Made by a program: the position numbers and the translations under genes
Part shown: positions 54,132 to 63,640 of the stretch, one piece after another
How positions within the stretch are numbered: position 1 is the stretch's first letter
How the letters are laid out: each line of letters begins with the position of its first letter
The notes under the pieces: generated by a model
Told to the model about the DNA's origin: nothing
Database searches by the model: none
Seen by the model: only the letters and a program-made list of their open reading frames with translations
NCBI RefSeq assembly: GCF_029624125.1
Contig: NZ_JARSBN010000001.1
Span: forward strand, 62,001-126,000
Length of the DNA stretch: 64,000 bases
Direction: 5' to 3'
From: Winogradskyella marincola
GTDB taxonomy: Bacteria > Bacteroidota > Bacteroidia > Flavobacteriales > Flavobacteriaceae

Positions 54132-54177
54132 TTGTAAATCCTGAGACTAATTAAATAAGTATCATTTTGATTTACAA
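54132..54177. promoter_or_regulatory. Dyad symmetry in the leader of the nucleotidyltransferase gene
   Basis: TTGTAAATC (54132-54140) and its exact reverse complement GATTTACAA (54169-54177) are separated by 28 bases, starting 18 bases upstream of the CBASS-like operon. They could be operator half-sites or a long-loop hairpin. No regulator gene is adjacent. Confidence 0.4.
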
Positions 54178-54350
54178 TACGTTACGTCAACCATCAGTCA
54201 ATAAAGATGCCAACTGTAATTCACTGTCAAAATGTCAAAAAAATGTTAAAATTGTCAGTCGGAATGTTGCGTACAACGTTTAGGATATGAACTCGTTTCA
54301 ATGATTTATATTCACCGATAAGCGAAGTTCGTATTTATAAACCAACAAGT

Positions 54351-54372
54351 AAATACGTAACGTTACGTATTT
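54351..54372. repeat. 22-base perfect palindrome at the right edge of the CBASS-like unit
   Basis: Half-arms AAATACGTAAC and GTTACGTATTT are exact reverse complements with no loop. The palindrome ends one base before the stop codon of the NPD oxidoreductase gene (54373). A related CGTTACGT occurs at about 54180. Confidence 0.7.
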
Positions 54373-55314
54373 TTAGAGTAAACCCACTCGCTTTTTAGCT
54401 TCCTCAAACTCAGTTACCATGTCGTTTACAATACCTGCAACAGGCTTAATGTTGTGGATAAGGCCAGCGATTTGCCCAATTTCTAATTCGCCATCGTCTA
54501 AATCACCTTCAAACATACCACGTTTGGCTCTGGCACGTCCTAAAAGTTCTTTAAGCTGCTCTGGTGTTGGTGCAGTTTTATACAACTCTTGTAGGTCGTT
54601 AAAAAACTTGTTTTTTACCAATCTTACAGGTGCCAGTTCTTTTAAGGTCAGTTGTGTATCACCTTCTTTAGCATCCACCACAACTTGTTTAAACGCTTGG
54701 TGTGCCGAAGACTCTTCACTCGCCACAAAACGGCTACCAACTTGTACTCCGTCTGCTCCCAAAACCATACAGGCTAACATGGCTTTTCCGGTGGCAATAC
54801 CACCTGCTGCAATCAATGGAATTTCTAAGTGTTCTTTTACCATTGGGATTAAAGTGAGCGTGGTAGTTTCGTCTCTACCATTATGTCCACCTGCTTCAAA
54901 ACCTTCAGCAACCACAGCATCGACACCTGCTGCTTGAGCTTTTAATGCAAACTTTACAGAACTGACAACATGTACCACAGTAATGCCTCGCTCTTGCAAC
55001 CAACTGGTCCAAGTTTTTGGGTTTCCGGCAGAGGTGAATACAATCTTTACTCCTTCCTCTACTATGATATCCATAATCTCTTCAATGTTTGGATATAGCA
55101 TCGGCACGTTCACTCCAAAAGGTTTATCGGTTGCAGCTTTGCATTTTTGTATATGCTCGCGCAACACATCTGGATACATAGAGCCTGCACCTATTAAGCC
55201 TAAAATGCCTGCGTTACTTGCCGCTGAAGCAAGTTTCCAGCCGCTATTCCAGATCATGCCTGCTTGTACAATTGGGTGTTCTATATTGAATAATTCTGTG
55301 ATTCTGTTTGCCAT
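54373..55314 (-). CDS. NPD/FabK-type FMN-dependent oxidoreductase
   Basis: A 313-residue TIM-barrel flavoprotein of the nitronate monooxygenase / enoyl-ACP reductase II family: HPIVQAGMIWNSGWKLASAASNAG, VVAEGFEAGGHNG (FMN phosphate and catalytic His region), and PLIAAGGIATGKAMLACMVLGADGVQVGSRF. FabK and nitronate monooxygenase cannot be separated by motif alone. It ends against the palindrome at the CBASS-like boundary. Confidence 0.85.
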   Translation of the reverse strand: MANRITELFNIEHPIVQAGMIWNSGWKLASAASNAGILGLIGAGSMYPDVLREHIQKCKAATDKPFGVNVPMLYPNIEEIMDIIVEEGVKIVFTSAGNPKTWTSWLQERGITVVHVVSSVKFALKAQAAGVDAVVAEGFEAGGHNGRDETTTLTLIPMVKEHLEIPLIAAGGIATGKAMLACMVLGADGVQVGSRFVASEESSAHQAFKQVVVDAKEGDTQLTLKELAPVRLVKNKFFNDLQELYKTAPTPEQLKELLGRARAKRGMFEGDLDDGELEIGQIAGLIHNIKPVAGIVNDMVTEFEEAKKRVGLL

Positions 55315-55336
55315 TATTGATGATTTATTTTTAAGA

Positions 55337-55361
55337 TGCTTCGACTACGCTCAGCATGACA
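55337..55361. repeat. CTTCGAC...GCTCAG dispersed repeat, copy 1
   Basis: TGCTTCGACTACGCTCAGCA plus TGACA is a repeat type frequently found between flavobacterial genes. A second, related copy is at 55565. Confidence 0.55.
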
Positions 55362-55387
55362 TAATAGTTTTTGATAAAATTCGTCAA

Positions 55388-55432
55388 TTCGAGTGAATTT
55401 CACGAATAGAAATGAATGAAATTTGTATCGAA
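55388..55432. repeat. Palindromic repeat, TTCGAGT / TGTATCGA family (copy 2)
   Basis: Outer ends TTCGAGTG and TTGTATCGAA enclose arms AATTTCA and TGAAATT with a 14-base spacer. It shares the outer ends with copy 1 at 39891 but has a different inner stem. Confidence 0.65.
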
Positions 55433-55455
55433 AATAAGAATTCAATTACTATTAG

Positions 55456-55503
55456 TTCTCGATACATTTTTAATCTCAAACAATCGATTAAAAACACTGG
55501 AGC
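55456..55503. repeat. Palindromic repeat, TTCGAGT / TGTATCGA family (copy 3, inverted)
   Basis: TTCTCGATAC opens and CACTGGAG closes the element; the inner stem is TTTTTAATC / GATTAAAAA. In reverse orientation the ends match CTTCGAGTG and TGTATCGAGAA with two substitutions, so this copy runs opposite to copies 1 and 2. Confidence 0.6.
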
Positions 55504-55564
55504 TGACAAAGTGTTACAATATTTACTAGAGATTAACTACGTTAAATCTTCGATTTCCAGCTTT

Positions 55565-55587
55565 ACTTCGACATGCTCAGAACAGGT
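55565..55587. repeat. CTTCGAC...GCTCAG dispersed repeat, copy 2
   Basis: ACTTCGACATGCTCAGAACA followed by GGT, related to the copy at 55337. It stands just before the end of mnmA. Confidence 0.5.
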
Positions 55588-55600
55588 CGCAGGAATGGTA

Positions 55601-56788
55601 TTAAGAAATTACTCCAGAGCCTAACAACTCATCGTTATTGTACCAAGCCACAAATTGACCTTCGGTAATGGCAGATTGCTTGTTTTCGAATTCCACGTAT
55701 AATCCTGAAGCTACTTTATGAAGTATTGCCTTTTCTAAAGGTTGCCTGTAACGAATTCTTGCCATTACATCCATAGTTTCTCCTTCGTTTAAGGCTAAAT
55801 CCTCACGAATCCAATGCAACTCATCGTTAGAAACAAAAAGAACATTACGAAGTAAACCTGGATGATTTTTTCCTTGACCAGTGTAGATTACATTTTCTTC
55901 AACGTCAGTTTCTATAACAAATAAAGGCTCTTTGGTACCACCAACTGCTAAGCCTTTTCGTTGCCCTTTGGTAAAATAATGTGCTCCTTGATGCTTGCCA
56001 ACTACTTTTCCATCAGATAAGGCGTACTCTGGCTTTTTGGCTAAAAATGCCAATTCACCTTCTTTTGTGGTAAATTCTGGTTGCTCTTGGTTATAAACTT
56101 CAAGGGAGTCTTCTACTTCAACAATAACACCTTCTTTAGGCTTTAATTGTTGCTGTAAAAAATCTGGCAATCTTACTTTACCAATAAAGCATAAGCCTTG
56201 TGAGTCCTTTTTCTCAGCTGTAATAAGATCTTGAGCTTTGGCAATCTCTCTAACCTCTGGCTTAGTTAATTCACCTATAGGAAACAATGCCTTTGCCAAT
56301 TGATCTTGCGATAACTGACATAAAAAGTAAGACTGGTCTTTGTTGTTATCTTTTCCGGCTAAAAGCTGATGTATTTCTTTACCTCCTTTTTCTATTGTTG
56401 ATTTGCGACAATAATGACCTGTTGCCACGTAATCTGCTCCTAAATCTAAGGCTATATCCATGAAAACATCAAATTTAATTTCGCGATTACACAACACATC
56501 AGGATTTGGAGTTCGTCCTTTTTCGTATTCGTTAAACATATAATCTACAATACGCTCTTTGTACTGTGCACTTAGATCTACTGTTTGAAACGGAATACCT
56601 AATTTGTCTGCCACTAGCATGGCATCATTACTATCTTCTAGCCAAGGACATTCATCTGAAATGGTTACAGAATCATCGTGCCAGTTTTTCATAAACAAGC
56701 CAATAACTTCGTAGCCTTGCTCTTTTAAAAGATAGGCTGCAACGCTAGAATCTACACCTCCTGAAAGTCCTACTATTACTCTTTTCAT
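55601..56788 (-). CDS. mnmA: tRNA-specific 2-thiouridylase MnmA
   Basis: The protein is 395 residues from the ATG at 56788; a TTG at 56803 is inside a hairpin and rejected. It has the PP-loop [18 protein letters not shown], the first catalytic Cys in VLCNREIKF and the second in SQGLCFIG. It thiolates U34 of Glu, Lys and Gln tRNAs. A hairpin and a possible long leader lie upstream. Confidence 0.95.
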   Translation of the reverse strand: MKRVIVGLSGGVDSSVAAYLLKEQGYEVIGLFMKNWHDDSVTISDECPWLEDSNDAMLVADKLGIPFQTVDLSAQYKERIVDYMFNEYEKGRTPNPDVLCNREIKFDVFMDIALDLGADYVATGHYCRKSTIEKGGKEIHQLLAGKDNNKDQSYFLCQLSQDQLAKALFPIGELTKPEVREIAKAQDLITAEKKDSQGLCFIGKVRLPDFLQQQLKPKEGVIVEVEDSLEVYNQEQPEFTTKEGELAFLAKKPEYALSDGKVVGKHQGAHYFTKGQRKGLAVGGTKEPLFVIETDVEENVIYTGQGKNHPGLLRNVLFVSNDELHWIREDLALNEGETMDVMARIRYRQPLEKAILHKVASGLYVEFENKQSAITEGQFVAWYNNDELLGSGVIS

Positions 56789-56794
56789 ATCAAC

Positions 56795-56812
56795 TTCCTG
56801 CAAAGGCAGGAA
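56795..56812. repeat. Hairpin immediately before the mnmA start codon
   Basis: TTCCTGC and GCAGGAA pair across a 4-base loop, 6 bases upstream of the mnmA ATG. Such hairpins are dispersed in flavobacterial genomes, but here it covers the ribosome-binding region and could affect initiation. Confidence 0.6.
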
Positions 56813-56995
56813 CCTCTTTAATTAACTTATTTCTATATACGTCATTCTAAAAATCGGAATTGTATTCAGAAGCTTTTAAACCTTAAAACTCTCGATTCTG
56901 AATTCTAAAAAAATGAAATTTCGCTAAAAACGACGTAATGAATAAAATTTATAAATCTAAATTTAATCTCTTCAGTATTGTCTGAAAAACTTCGG

Positions 56996-57003
56996 CAAAA
57001 TTA
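56996..57003 (-). promoter_or_regulatory. -7 box upstream of mnmA
   Basis: Read on the minus strand, TAATTTTG followed by CC is an exact TAnnTTTG match. It would give mnmA a leader of about 200 bases. No TTG box at the usual distance was seen. Confidence 0.4.
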
Positions 57004-57008
57004 CAAAT

Positions 57009-57035
57009 AAAAAAGGCAATCTTTTGAAGATTGCC
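57009..57035 (-). terminator. Terminator after the YwqK-like gene
   Basis: GGCAATCTT and AAGATTGCC form a 9-base stem with a 3-base loop; on the minus strand a run of T follows. It ends the YwqK-like transcript. Confidence 0.8.
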
Positions 57036-57068
57036 ATTTGTAAAAACTATGTTGTTTATAGCTTTAAG

Positions 57069-57779
57069 CTATTTATACTTTTTTATAACCTTGTTGTTGG
57101 TGTGGTCTATTTCTTTTTTGAGTTTTCCTGACTCATAGTAATACCAAATTCCTGATTTTTTATCATTGGTATATTCACCTTCAGACGTTTTTTTTCCATC
57201 AGGATCATAGTTAATCGTTTTACCGTTTAATTCGCCATTTTTATACGCAGACTCTCGAAGTAGTATTTTATTTTCTGCATACCACTTAGAAATCCCTTCT
57301 AGCTTTCCATCCTTATAATTTGTTTCTTCAGCTACCAAACCATCTTTATAAAATACAGTTCTTGAGCCTTGAAGCTTACCTTCATCATTATAATTTTCTA
57401 CAATCATTTTTGCTGAGGAATCTTTGTGATAAAAAACCCATTGACCAATGTAACGCTTACCATTCATTTTGCCTTCGCTAATGATTTTACCTTTTGAGGT
57501 TAAGAATTTTACATCAGAAAGGCTATCATTAAGATTAAAGACTTTAGTGGCACTGAGTACACTTTTTCCCTTAGAAAGGGTGTAATATTTAAAAGTATCG
57601 ACCTCTTTACCATGCACAAACTGTCCTTCGTAACGCTTTTGATCGGTCTTATAATAGTTCTTAGTCCATATACCGTGACGTTTGCCGTTTTTATCAAATT
57701 GATTTACTGACTTTTGGGCATGCGCAAGTGTTAAAATAATTGTAAAAATGAATGTGAAATAAACTTTTTGTTTAATCAT
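57069..57779 (-). CDS. YwqK-like (MORN-repeat) exported protein
   Basis: A 236-residue protein with signal peptide (YFTFIFTIILTLAHAQ) and about six MORN-like repeats of the pattern G-x-W/Y-x-x-x-Y (for example YKDGKLEGISKWYAENK, YKNGELNGKTINYDPDG, YTNDKKSGIWYYYESG). Database entries often call this the YwqK family antitoxin, but no toxin gene is next to it and it is exported, so a toxin-antitoxin role is unlikely. The role is unknown. Confidence 0.82.
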   Translation of the reverse strand: MIKQKVYFTFIFTIILTLAHAQKSVNQFDKNGKRHGIWTKNYYKTDQKRYEGQFVHGKEVDTFKYYTLSKGKSVLSATKVFNLNDSLSDVKFLTSKGKIISEGKMNGKRYIGQWVFYHKDSSAKMIVENYNDEGKLQGSRTVFYKDGLVAEETNYKDGKLEGISKWYAENKILLRESAYKNGELNGKTINYDPDGKKTSEGEYTNDKKSGIWYYYESGKLKKEIDHTNNKVIKKYK

Positions 57780-57846
57780 TACTTAAATTTGTTAAACAAA
57801 CTATTGAAGTTTGTCGATGATGAACAATTTTTAAAAACTCAAAAAA

Positions 57847-58836
57847 ATGAAAATTATTTCAAAAACTTTCAAATTACTTACAGTATTTCTAATGGTATTA
57901 GGTATTACTGCTTGCAGCGACGACGATGACAACAATGGACCTGGTGTACAGGCTACAACAGTTGTAGATGTAGCTTTGGCTAATAACTTAACTTCTTTAG
58001 CTGCAGCTTTAGAAGCAACCGACTTGGTAGCAACCTTACAAGGAAGCGGACCATTTACTGTTTTTGCACCAGACAATGATGCCTTTGATGCATTGTTAAC
58101 AGCAACAGGATTAGACTTAAACAATTTATCTTCAACAGAAGAAGCCTTAGTGAGAAACATTCTGTTAAACCATGTTATTGTTGGCCAAAACCTGTCTTCT
58201 ACAGATTTGGTTAATGCAGGATCTGGTTACACCAATGTAGCCGCAACAGGACCTAATGGCGAAAATTTAAGCTTGTATTTCAACACAGCTAATGGTGTTG
58301 AAATCAATGGACAGTCTACCGTTACCAGTGCAAATTTAACAGCAACAAATGGAACGGTACATATTGTAGATACAGTTATTGACCTACCAACTATTGCGAC
58401 ATTTGCTACATCAAATCCTTCGTTATCTATTTTAGTAGATGCATTGGTTTATGCAGACACTGGTATGCCAACTGTACCTTATATCAATACGGTTTCTGAT
58501 AGTGCAGCAGGACCTTTTACAGTATTTGCTCCTTCTAACGATGCCTTTGTAGATTTATTAGCAGAATTAAATATTAGCGCTTTAACAGACCTAGATACAG
58601 CTACTGTTGATGCTGTATTGACTTACCACATTGTTACAGATAATGTACAGTCTAGTGGACTGCCAAATGGCACAGTAACCACAATAGGTGGCGACATAAC
58701 TGCCGATAACACCAACTTTACACTAACCGACCCTAATGGACGCGTTAGTAACATCGTTACAACTTTAGTAGATATACAGGGAATTAATGGTGTTGTGCAT
58801 GTTATTGATAAAGTTATTTTATCACCACAACCTTAA
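57847..58836 (+). CDS. Fasciclin-domain lipoprotein
   Basis: A 329-residue lipoprotein (signal LTVFLMVLGITACSDDDD) with two fasciclin (FAS1) domains. The first contains GPFTVFAPDNDAFDALL and HIVDTVIDLP; the second GPFTVFAPSNDAFVDLL and VHVIDKVIL. FAS1 domains mediate adhesion or matrix binding. It stands alone between the YwqK-like gene and yidC, closed by two terminators. Confidence 0.92.
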   Translation: MKIISKTFKLLTVFLMVLGITACSDDDDNNGPGVQATTVVDVALANNLTSLAAALEATDLVATLQGSGPFTVFAPDNDAFDALLTATGLDLNNLSSTEEALVRNILLNHVIVGQNLSSTDLVNAGSGYTNVAATGPNGENLSLYFNTANGVEINGQSTVTSANLTATNGTVHIVDTVIDLPTIATFATSNPSLSILVDALVYADTGMPTVPYINTVSDSAAGPFTVFAPSNDAFVDLLAELNISALTDLDTATVDAVLTYHIVTDNVQSSGLPNGTVTTIGGDITADNTNFTLTDPNGRVSNIVTTLVDIQGINGVVHVIDKVILSPQP

Positions 58837-58846
58837 AATAAAAATC

Positions 58847-58867
58847 GAGGTAGATGACCTCTTTTTT
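58847..58867 (+). terminator. Terminator after the fasciclin gene
   Basis: GAGGT and ACCTC form a short stem with a 5-base loop followed by six T. Confidence 0.65.
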
Positions 58868-58895
58868 ATATTGATTGATTGATTTAGTTAGTAGC

Positions 58896-58926
58896 AAAAA
58901 ACCCAGACAATTGTCTGGGTTTTTTA
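58896..58926. terminator. Bidirectional terminator between the fasciclin gene and yidC
   Basis: AAAAACCCAGACAA and TTGTCTGGGTTTTT are exact complements, flanked by A-run and T-run, so it can end transcription from both sides. Confidence 0.85.
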
Positions 58927-58972
58927 ATTTATAAGCTAATTTGAAATTTTATTCAAACAAGATCTAAGCAAT

Positions 58973-60883
58973 TTATTTCTTACGCTTTTGTCTTTGCTGA
59001 GCTTGTTTTTGTTGCTCTGCCTGCTCCATCATTTCAGCCATTTTTCTCTGAAACTTACTTTGTTTTTTTGGCTTACTTTTACTGACTTCAATCTTAGCTA
59101 AAACTTTATCCTCATCGATAATGTAGTTTTTAATAACTAACATAATACCAATACTAATTAAGTTAGAAATAAAGTAATACAAACTTAAACCTGAGGCATA
59201 GTTATTAAAGAAGATTAACATCAACAAAGGTGAAAAGTAAATCATATACTTCATCATTTTACTCATATCTGGCATACCTTCTTGTGGTGGACCTTGCATA
59301 GCAGTCTGTTGCCCTGTAGTCATCTTCATGTAGAAGAAAATAGCAATAGCAGCCAATATTGGGAATAATGCTACGTGATCTCCATAAAATGGTATGTTGA
59401 ATGGTAAATCTGCTATAGAATCATAAGAACTTAAATCATCTGCCCAAAGGAAACTTTTTTGTCTTAAATCGAATGCTGTTGGGAAAAACATAAACAAGGC
59501 ATAGAACACAGGAATTTGCATTAAACCTGGCAAACATCCACTTAAAGGGCTTGCTCCTGCCTTACTCTGCAATGCCATTGTTTCTTGTTGCGCTTTTAAC
59601 TTATTGTCTTTGTATTTTTCTCTTATTGCTTCTAACTCTGGCTTTAAAATTTTCATTTTAGCCTGAGATAAGAACTGCTTGTATTGCACAAAAGACAACA
59701 TTAACTTTACTAAAACTGTCATTACAATAATAGCAATACCATAAGGTAACATACTACTTAACCATCCGAACAACGGAATGAATAATGCTTTGTTTATCCA
59801 ACCAAAAATTCCCCAACCAAAAGGTATACTTTCTTGTAAGTTTTTGTCATAGGCCTTTAAAACCTTAGCATCTGTTGGTCCGTAATAAAGCCCTAAATTC
59901 TTATTTACTTCACCTCCGTTATACGCTAAAGGTATTTTTGAGGTGTAAAGCTTTGTGTATAGAGAATCTACTTCTTCGTCTTCTACTAAATTTTCTGAAG
60001 CTAATTCTGCTTTTGAAAATGGCTTATCGTTAGCCACTAAAATAGAACTAAAAAAGTGCTGTCTGTAAGATAACCACTCTACATCTTCAACCGTTTCTAA
60101 ATCATCACCCATTTGTGATAATTTCTCTACACGATCTTCATCGTGCATGTAGGTTAATCTTGTATAACGGTTTTCATAACTGATACTCTTAGCATGTCTA
60201 ATTCCTTTTTGTTTCCAATCTAAAGTAATTGGTTGAGAAGTATTAAACACTCCGCTTAAACCTTGAGACTTGATTGAAAAATCAATCATGTAATCATCTG
60301 GCTTTAATTCATAACGGTATTCTAAAAACTCAGTTTCAGAAAACTTAAGTTTCATAGATACAACAGTATTCTCACCACTTTTGGTTACACTTGGTTGAAA
60401 CGGATGATCTTTGGTATTGTGCGTACGACTATCTGTAGTACTAAATGTGATATTAAAATCGCTATTATCGTCTTTAACAAGGTAAACAGGTACTGAATCG
60501 TAGTCTACAAACTTTTTAAGTTTTACCTCTGCTAAATGACCACCTTTTCTTTTAAATTTTAAGCTAAAAACATCAGTCTCTACAGTTGTATACTCTGATC
60601 CTGCTAATGTTGAAGCATAAGATATTGCTCCTAATTTGTTTTGAAGTGCAGCACGCTGTGTAGAATCTAACACTTGTGTACTGCTATAGTCTTTTGAAGT
60701 TGTTACAACAGCTTCGTTTTGCTTGCTGTTCTTTTTCTCTGCCTCAACTTGCTCTTGCTCAGCTTTCTTTTGTGCTTCAATCTCTTCTGGTGTTGGTGCA
60801 TTTTGATACATCATAAACACCAAGATTCCGAAAATAAGAATGAATCCTATTATTGATTTAACATCGAGTTTCTTTTCTTCCAT
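58973..60883 (-). CDS. yidC: Membrane protein insertase YidC
   Basis: A 636-residue protein with N-terminal membrane helix (IIGFILIFGILVFMMYQN), a large periplasmic beta domain, and the conserved insertase core: YGIAIIVMTVLVKLMLSFVQYKQFLSQAKMKILKPEL, SGCLPGLMQIPVFYALFMFF and FSPLLMLIFFNNYASGLSLYYFISNL. The tail is basic and Gln-rich (KQAQQRQKRKK). It inserts and folds inner-membrane proteins with or without SecYEG. Confidence 0.97.
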   Translation of the reverse strand: MEEKKLDVKSIIGFILIFGILVFMMYQNAPTPEEIEAQKKAEQEQVEAEKKNSKQNEAVVTTSKDYSSTQVLDSTQRAALQNKLGAISYASTLAGSEYTTVETDVFSLKFKRKGGHLAEVKLKKFVDYDSVPVYLVKDDNSDFNITFSTTDSRTHNTKDHPFQPSVTKSGENTVVSMKLKFSETEFLEYRYELKPDDYMIDFSIKSQGLSGVFNTSQPITLDWKQKGIRHAKSISYENRYTRLTYMHDEDRVEKLSQMGDDLETVEDVEWLSYRQHFFSSILVANDKPFSKAELASENLVEDEEVDSLYTKLYTSKIPLAYNGGEVNKNLGLYYGPTDAKVLKAYDKNLQESIPFGWGIFGWINKALFIPLFGWLSSMLPYGIAIIVMTVLVKLMLSFVQYKQFLSQAKMKILKPELEAIREKYKDNKLKAQQETMALQSKAGASPLSGCLPGLMQIPVFYALFMFFPTAFDLRQKSFLWADDLSSYDSIADLPFNIPFYGDHVALFPILAAIAIFFYMKMTTGQQTAMQGPPQEGMPDMSKMMKYMIYFSPLLMLIFFNNYASGLSLYYFISNLISIGIMLVIKNYIIDEDKVLAKIEVSKSKPKKQSKFQRKMAEMMEQAEQQKQAQQRQKRKK

Positions 60884-61060
60884 AATTTAGTTCGTACGCT
60901 ACGATTGAATGATTAATGCTTTGGCTATCCCAAAAAGCAATCCAAATTTCGTTTTACGCCAAAGTGGCATATTATTTTATGCGATAGTTGTTATTATTTT
61001 TAATTTGTCGCATATAATCTTTGAGGTTTAAAACTAATCTCTGCCCTTTAAAGCTAAAGA

Positions 61061-62701
<1,641 letters not shown>

Positions 62702-62712
62702 TTAAACGCAGG

Positions 62713-62744
62713 CAAATTTACAATAAAAATTCGCTTAAGTGCAA
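62713..62744 (-). promoter_or_regulatory. Promoter of pyrG
   Basis: On the minus strand TTG (complement of 62742-62744) is followed after 21 bases by TAAATTTG (complement of 62713-62720), an exact -7 match, 20 bases before the pyrG ATG. Confidence 0.6.
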
Positions 62745-62925
62745 TTATAAAGTTGCAATATTGAAATAAGTTTTTGAGCTTCATTACACACTTTAAAATG
62801 GCATAAATCTGTTAATACTTACATTTTCACGATTATATTTTTAAAACTTAAGTAATTATGAGACATTTGGGTAGTATTGTTAAAGTATGTAAGCACTTAA
62901 CAGCCTCTAATTAACACCTGTAAAA

Positions 62926-63411
62926 ATGCAACCGCACAAATTAATACTCAGTATTTTATTTGGATTTCTTTTAGTTGCTTCGGCTCAAGCTCTTATAGAA
63001 ATCGTATTAACAGCATACATGCATTATGGTCTTAAAAATGATTTTAGAGAAATTCATTTTAAATACTATTTTCTTATGGTTGCTATTATTCTTGCTGTGC
63101 TTTTAGCGTTTTTAATCATTTCGGTTTTTGTGAAGAAAAAGAACCTAAACGATTTAAAATTACCAAACCATTCTAAACTTTGGTTTGTTGTTTTTGTTTT
63201 TGTTTTAGCTTTTGTTCCTGTGGTAAAACATGTATCTGATCAAAATTTTATGAACATGTACAATGATTACCAATTAACCAGGTACCTGAGCAATAGAAAT
63301 GTAAATGAAATTTTTGAAAATGTAGATTTAAGTATCATGGTTTCTAAATGGACGCTAATTGTGACTTTGTTTTTGCTCTCTGCATATTATTACAAAAGAG
63401 TAAAAACATAA
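62926..63411 (+). CDS. Small polytopic membrane protein of unknown function
   Basis: A 161-residue protein with four hydrophobic helices (ILSILFGFLLVASAQALIEIVL, YYFLMVAIILAVLLAFLIISVFV, LWFVVFVFVLAFVPVV, WTLIVTLFLLSAYYY). No family is recognised. It converges directly on the DUF3820 gene, whose stop codon begins at the next base. Confidence 0.65.
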   Translation: MQPHKLILSILFGFLLVASAQALIEIVLTAYMHYGLKNDFREIHFKYYFLMVAIILAVLLAFLIISVFVKKKNLNDLKLPNHSKLWFVVFVFVLAFVPVVKHVSDQNFMNMYNDYQLTRYLSNRNVNEIFENVDLSIMVSKWTLIVTLFLLSAYYYKRVKT

Positions 63412-63639
63412 TTATTTCTTATACTCTCGTTTTATAGTATAAATCAATTCTTCTAGTCCATTGATTTTAATATCGTGCATCTGAATCATCATTCTGCCTA
63501 ATTTCCCTTCTGGAAATCCTTTTTGCTTAAACCATGTATAATAATATTCTGGTATATCAACTAGGTAAGCGTCTTTGTATTTGCCAAATGGCATCTTATA
63601 ATGTGCTAACTCTATTAATGCTTCTTTACTCCCTTCCAA
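63412..63639 (-). CDS. DUF3820 family protein
   Basis: A 75-residue protein with the DUF3820 core MPFGKYKDAYLVDIPEYYYTWF and GFPEGKLGRMM. The family is common in Bacteroidota and Proteobacteria, with unknown function. The start is TTG at 63639, 1 base after the upstream gene's stop. Confidence 0.85.
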   Translation of the reverse strand: MEGSKEALIELAHYKMPFGKYKDAYLVDIPEYYYTWFKQKGFPEGKLGRMMIQMHDIKINGLEELIYTIKREYKK

Positions 63640-63640
63640 C

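Noticed and set aside
54115..54372. Integron attC site at the edge of the CBASS-like unit
   Set aside because: The palindromes lack the paired R and L core-site arrangement of attC, and no integrase is present.
55412..55624. 70-codon plus-strand open frame
   Set aside because: It lies entirely across the dispersed palindromic repeats and overlaps the end of mnmA; its composition follows the repeats and not a protein.
57069..57779. Toxin-antitoxin system suggested by the YwqK antitoxin family name
   Set aside because: No partner toxin gene is adjacent and the protein has a signal peptide, so the name is not informative here.
62858..62914. 18-codon open frame upstream of the small membrane protein gene
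   Set aside because: Too short, no hydrophobic or regulatory pattern, and no leader-peptide features such as a terminator or codon run.
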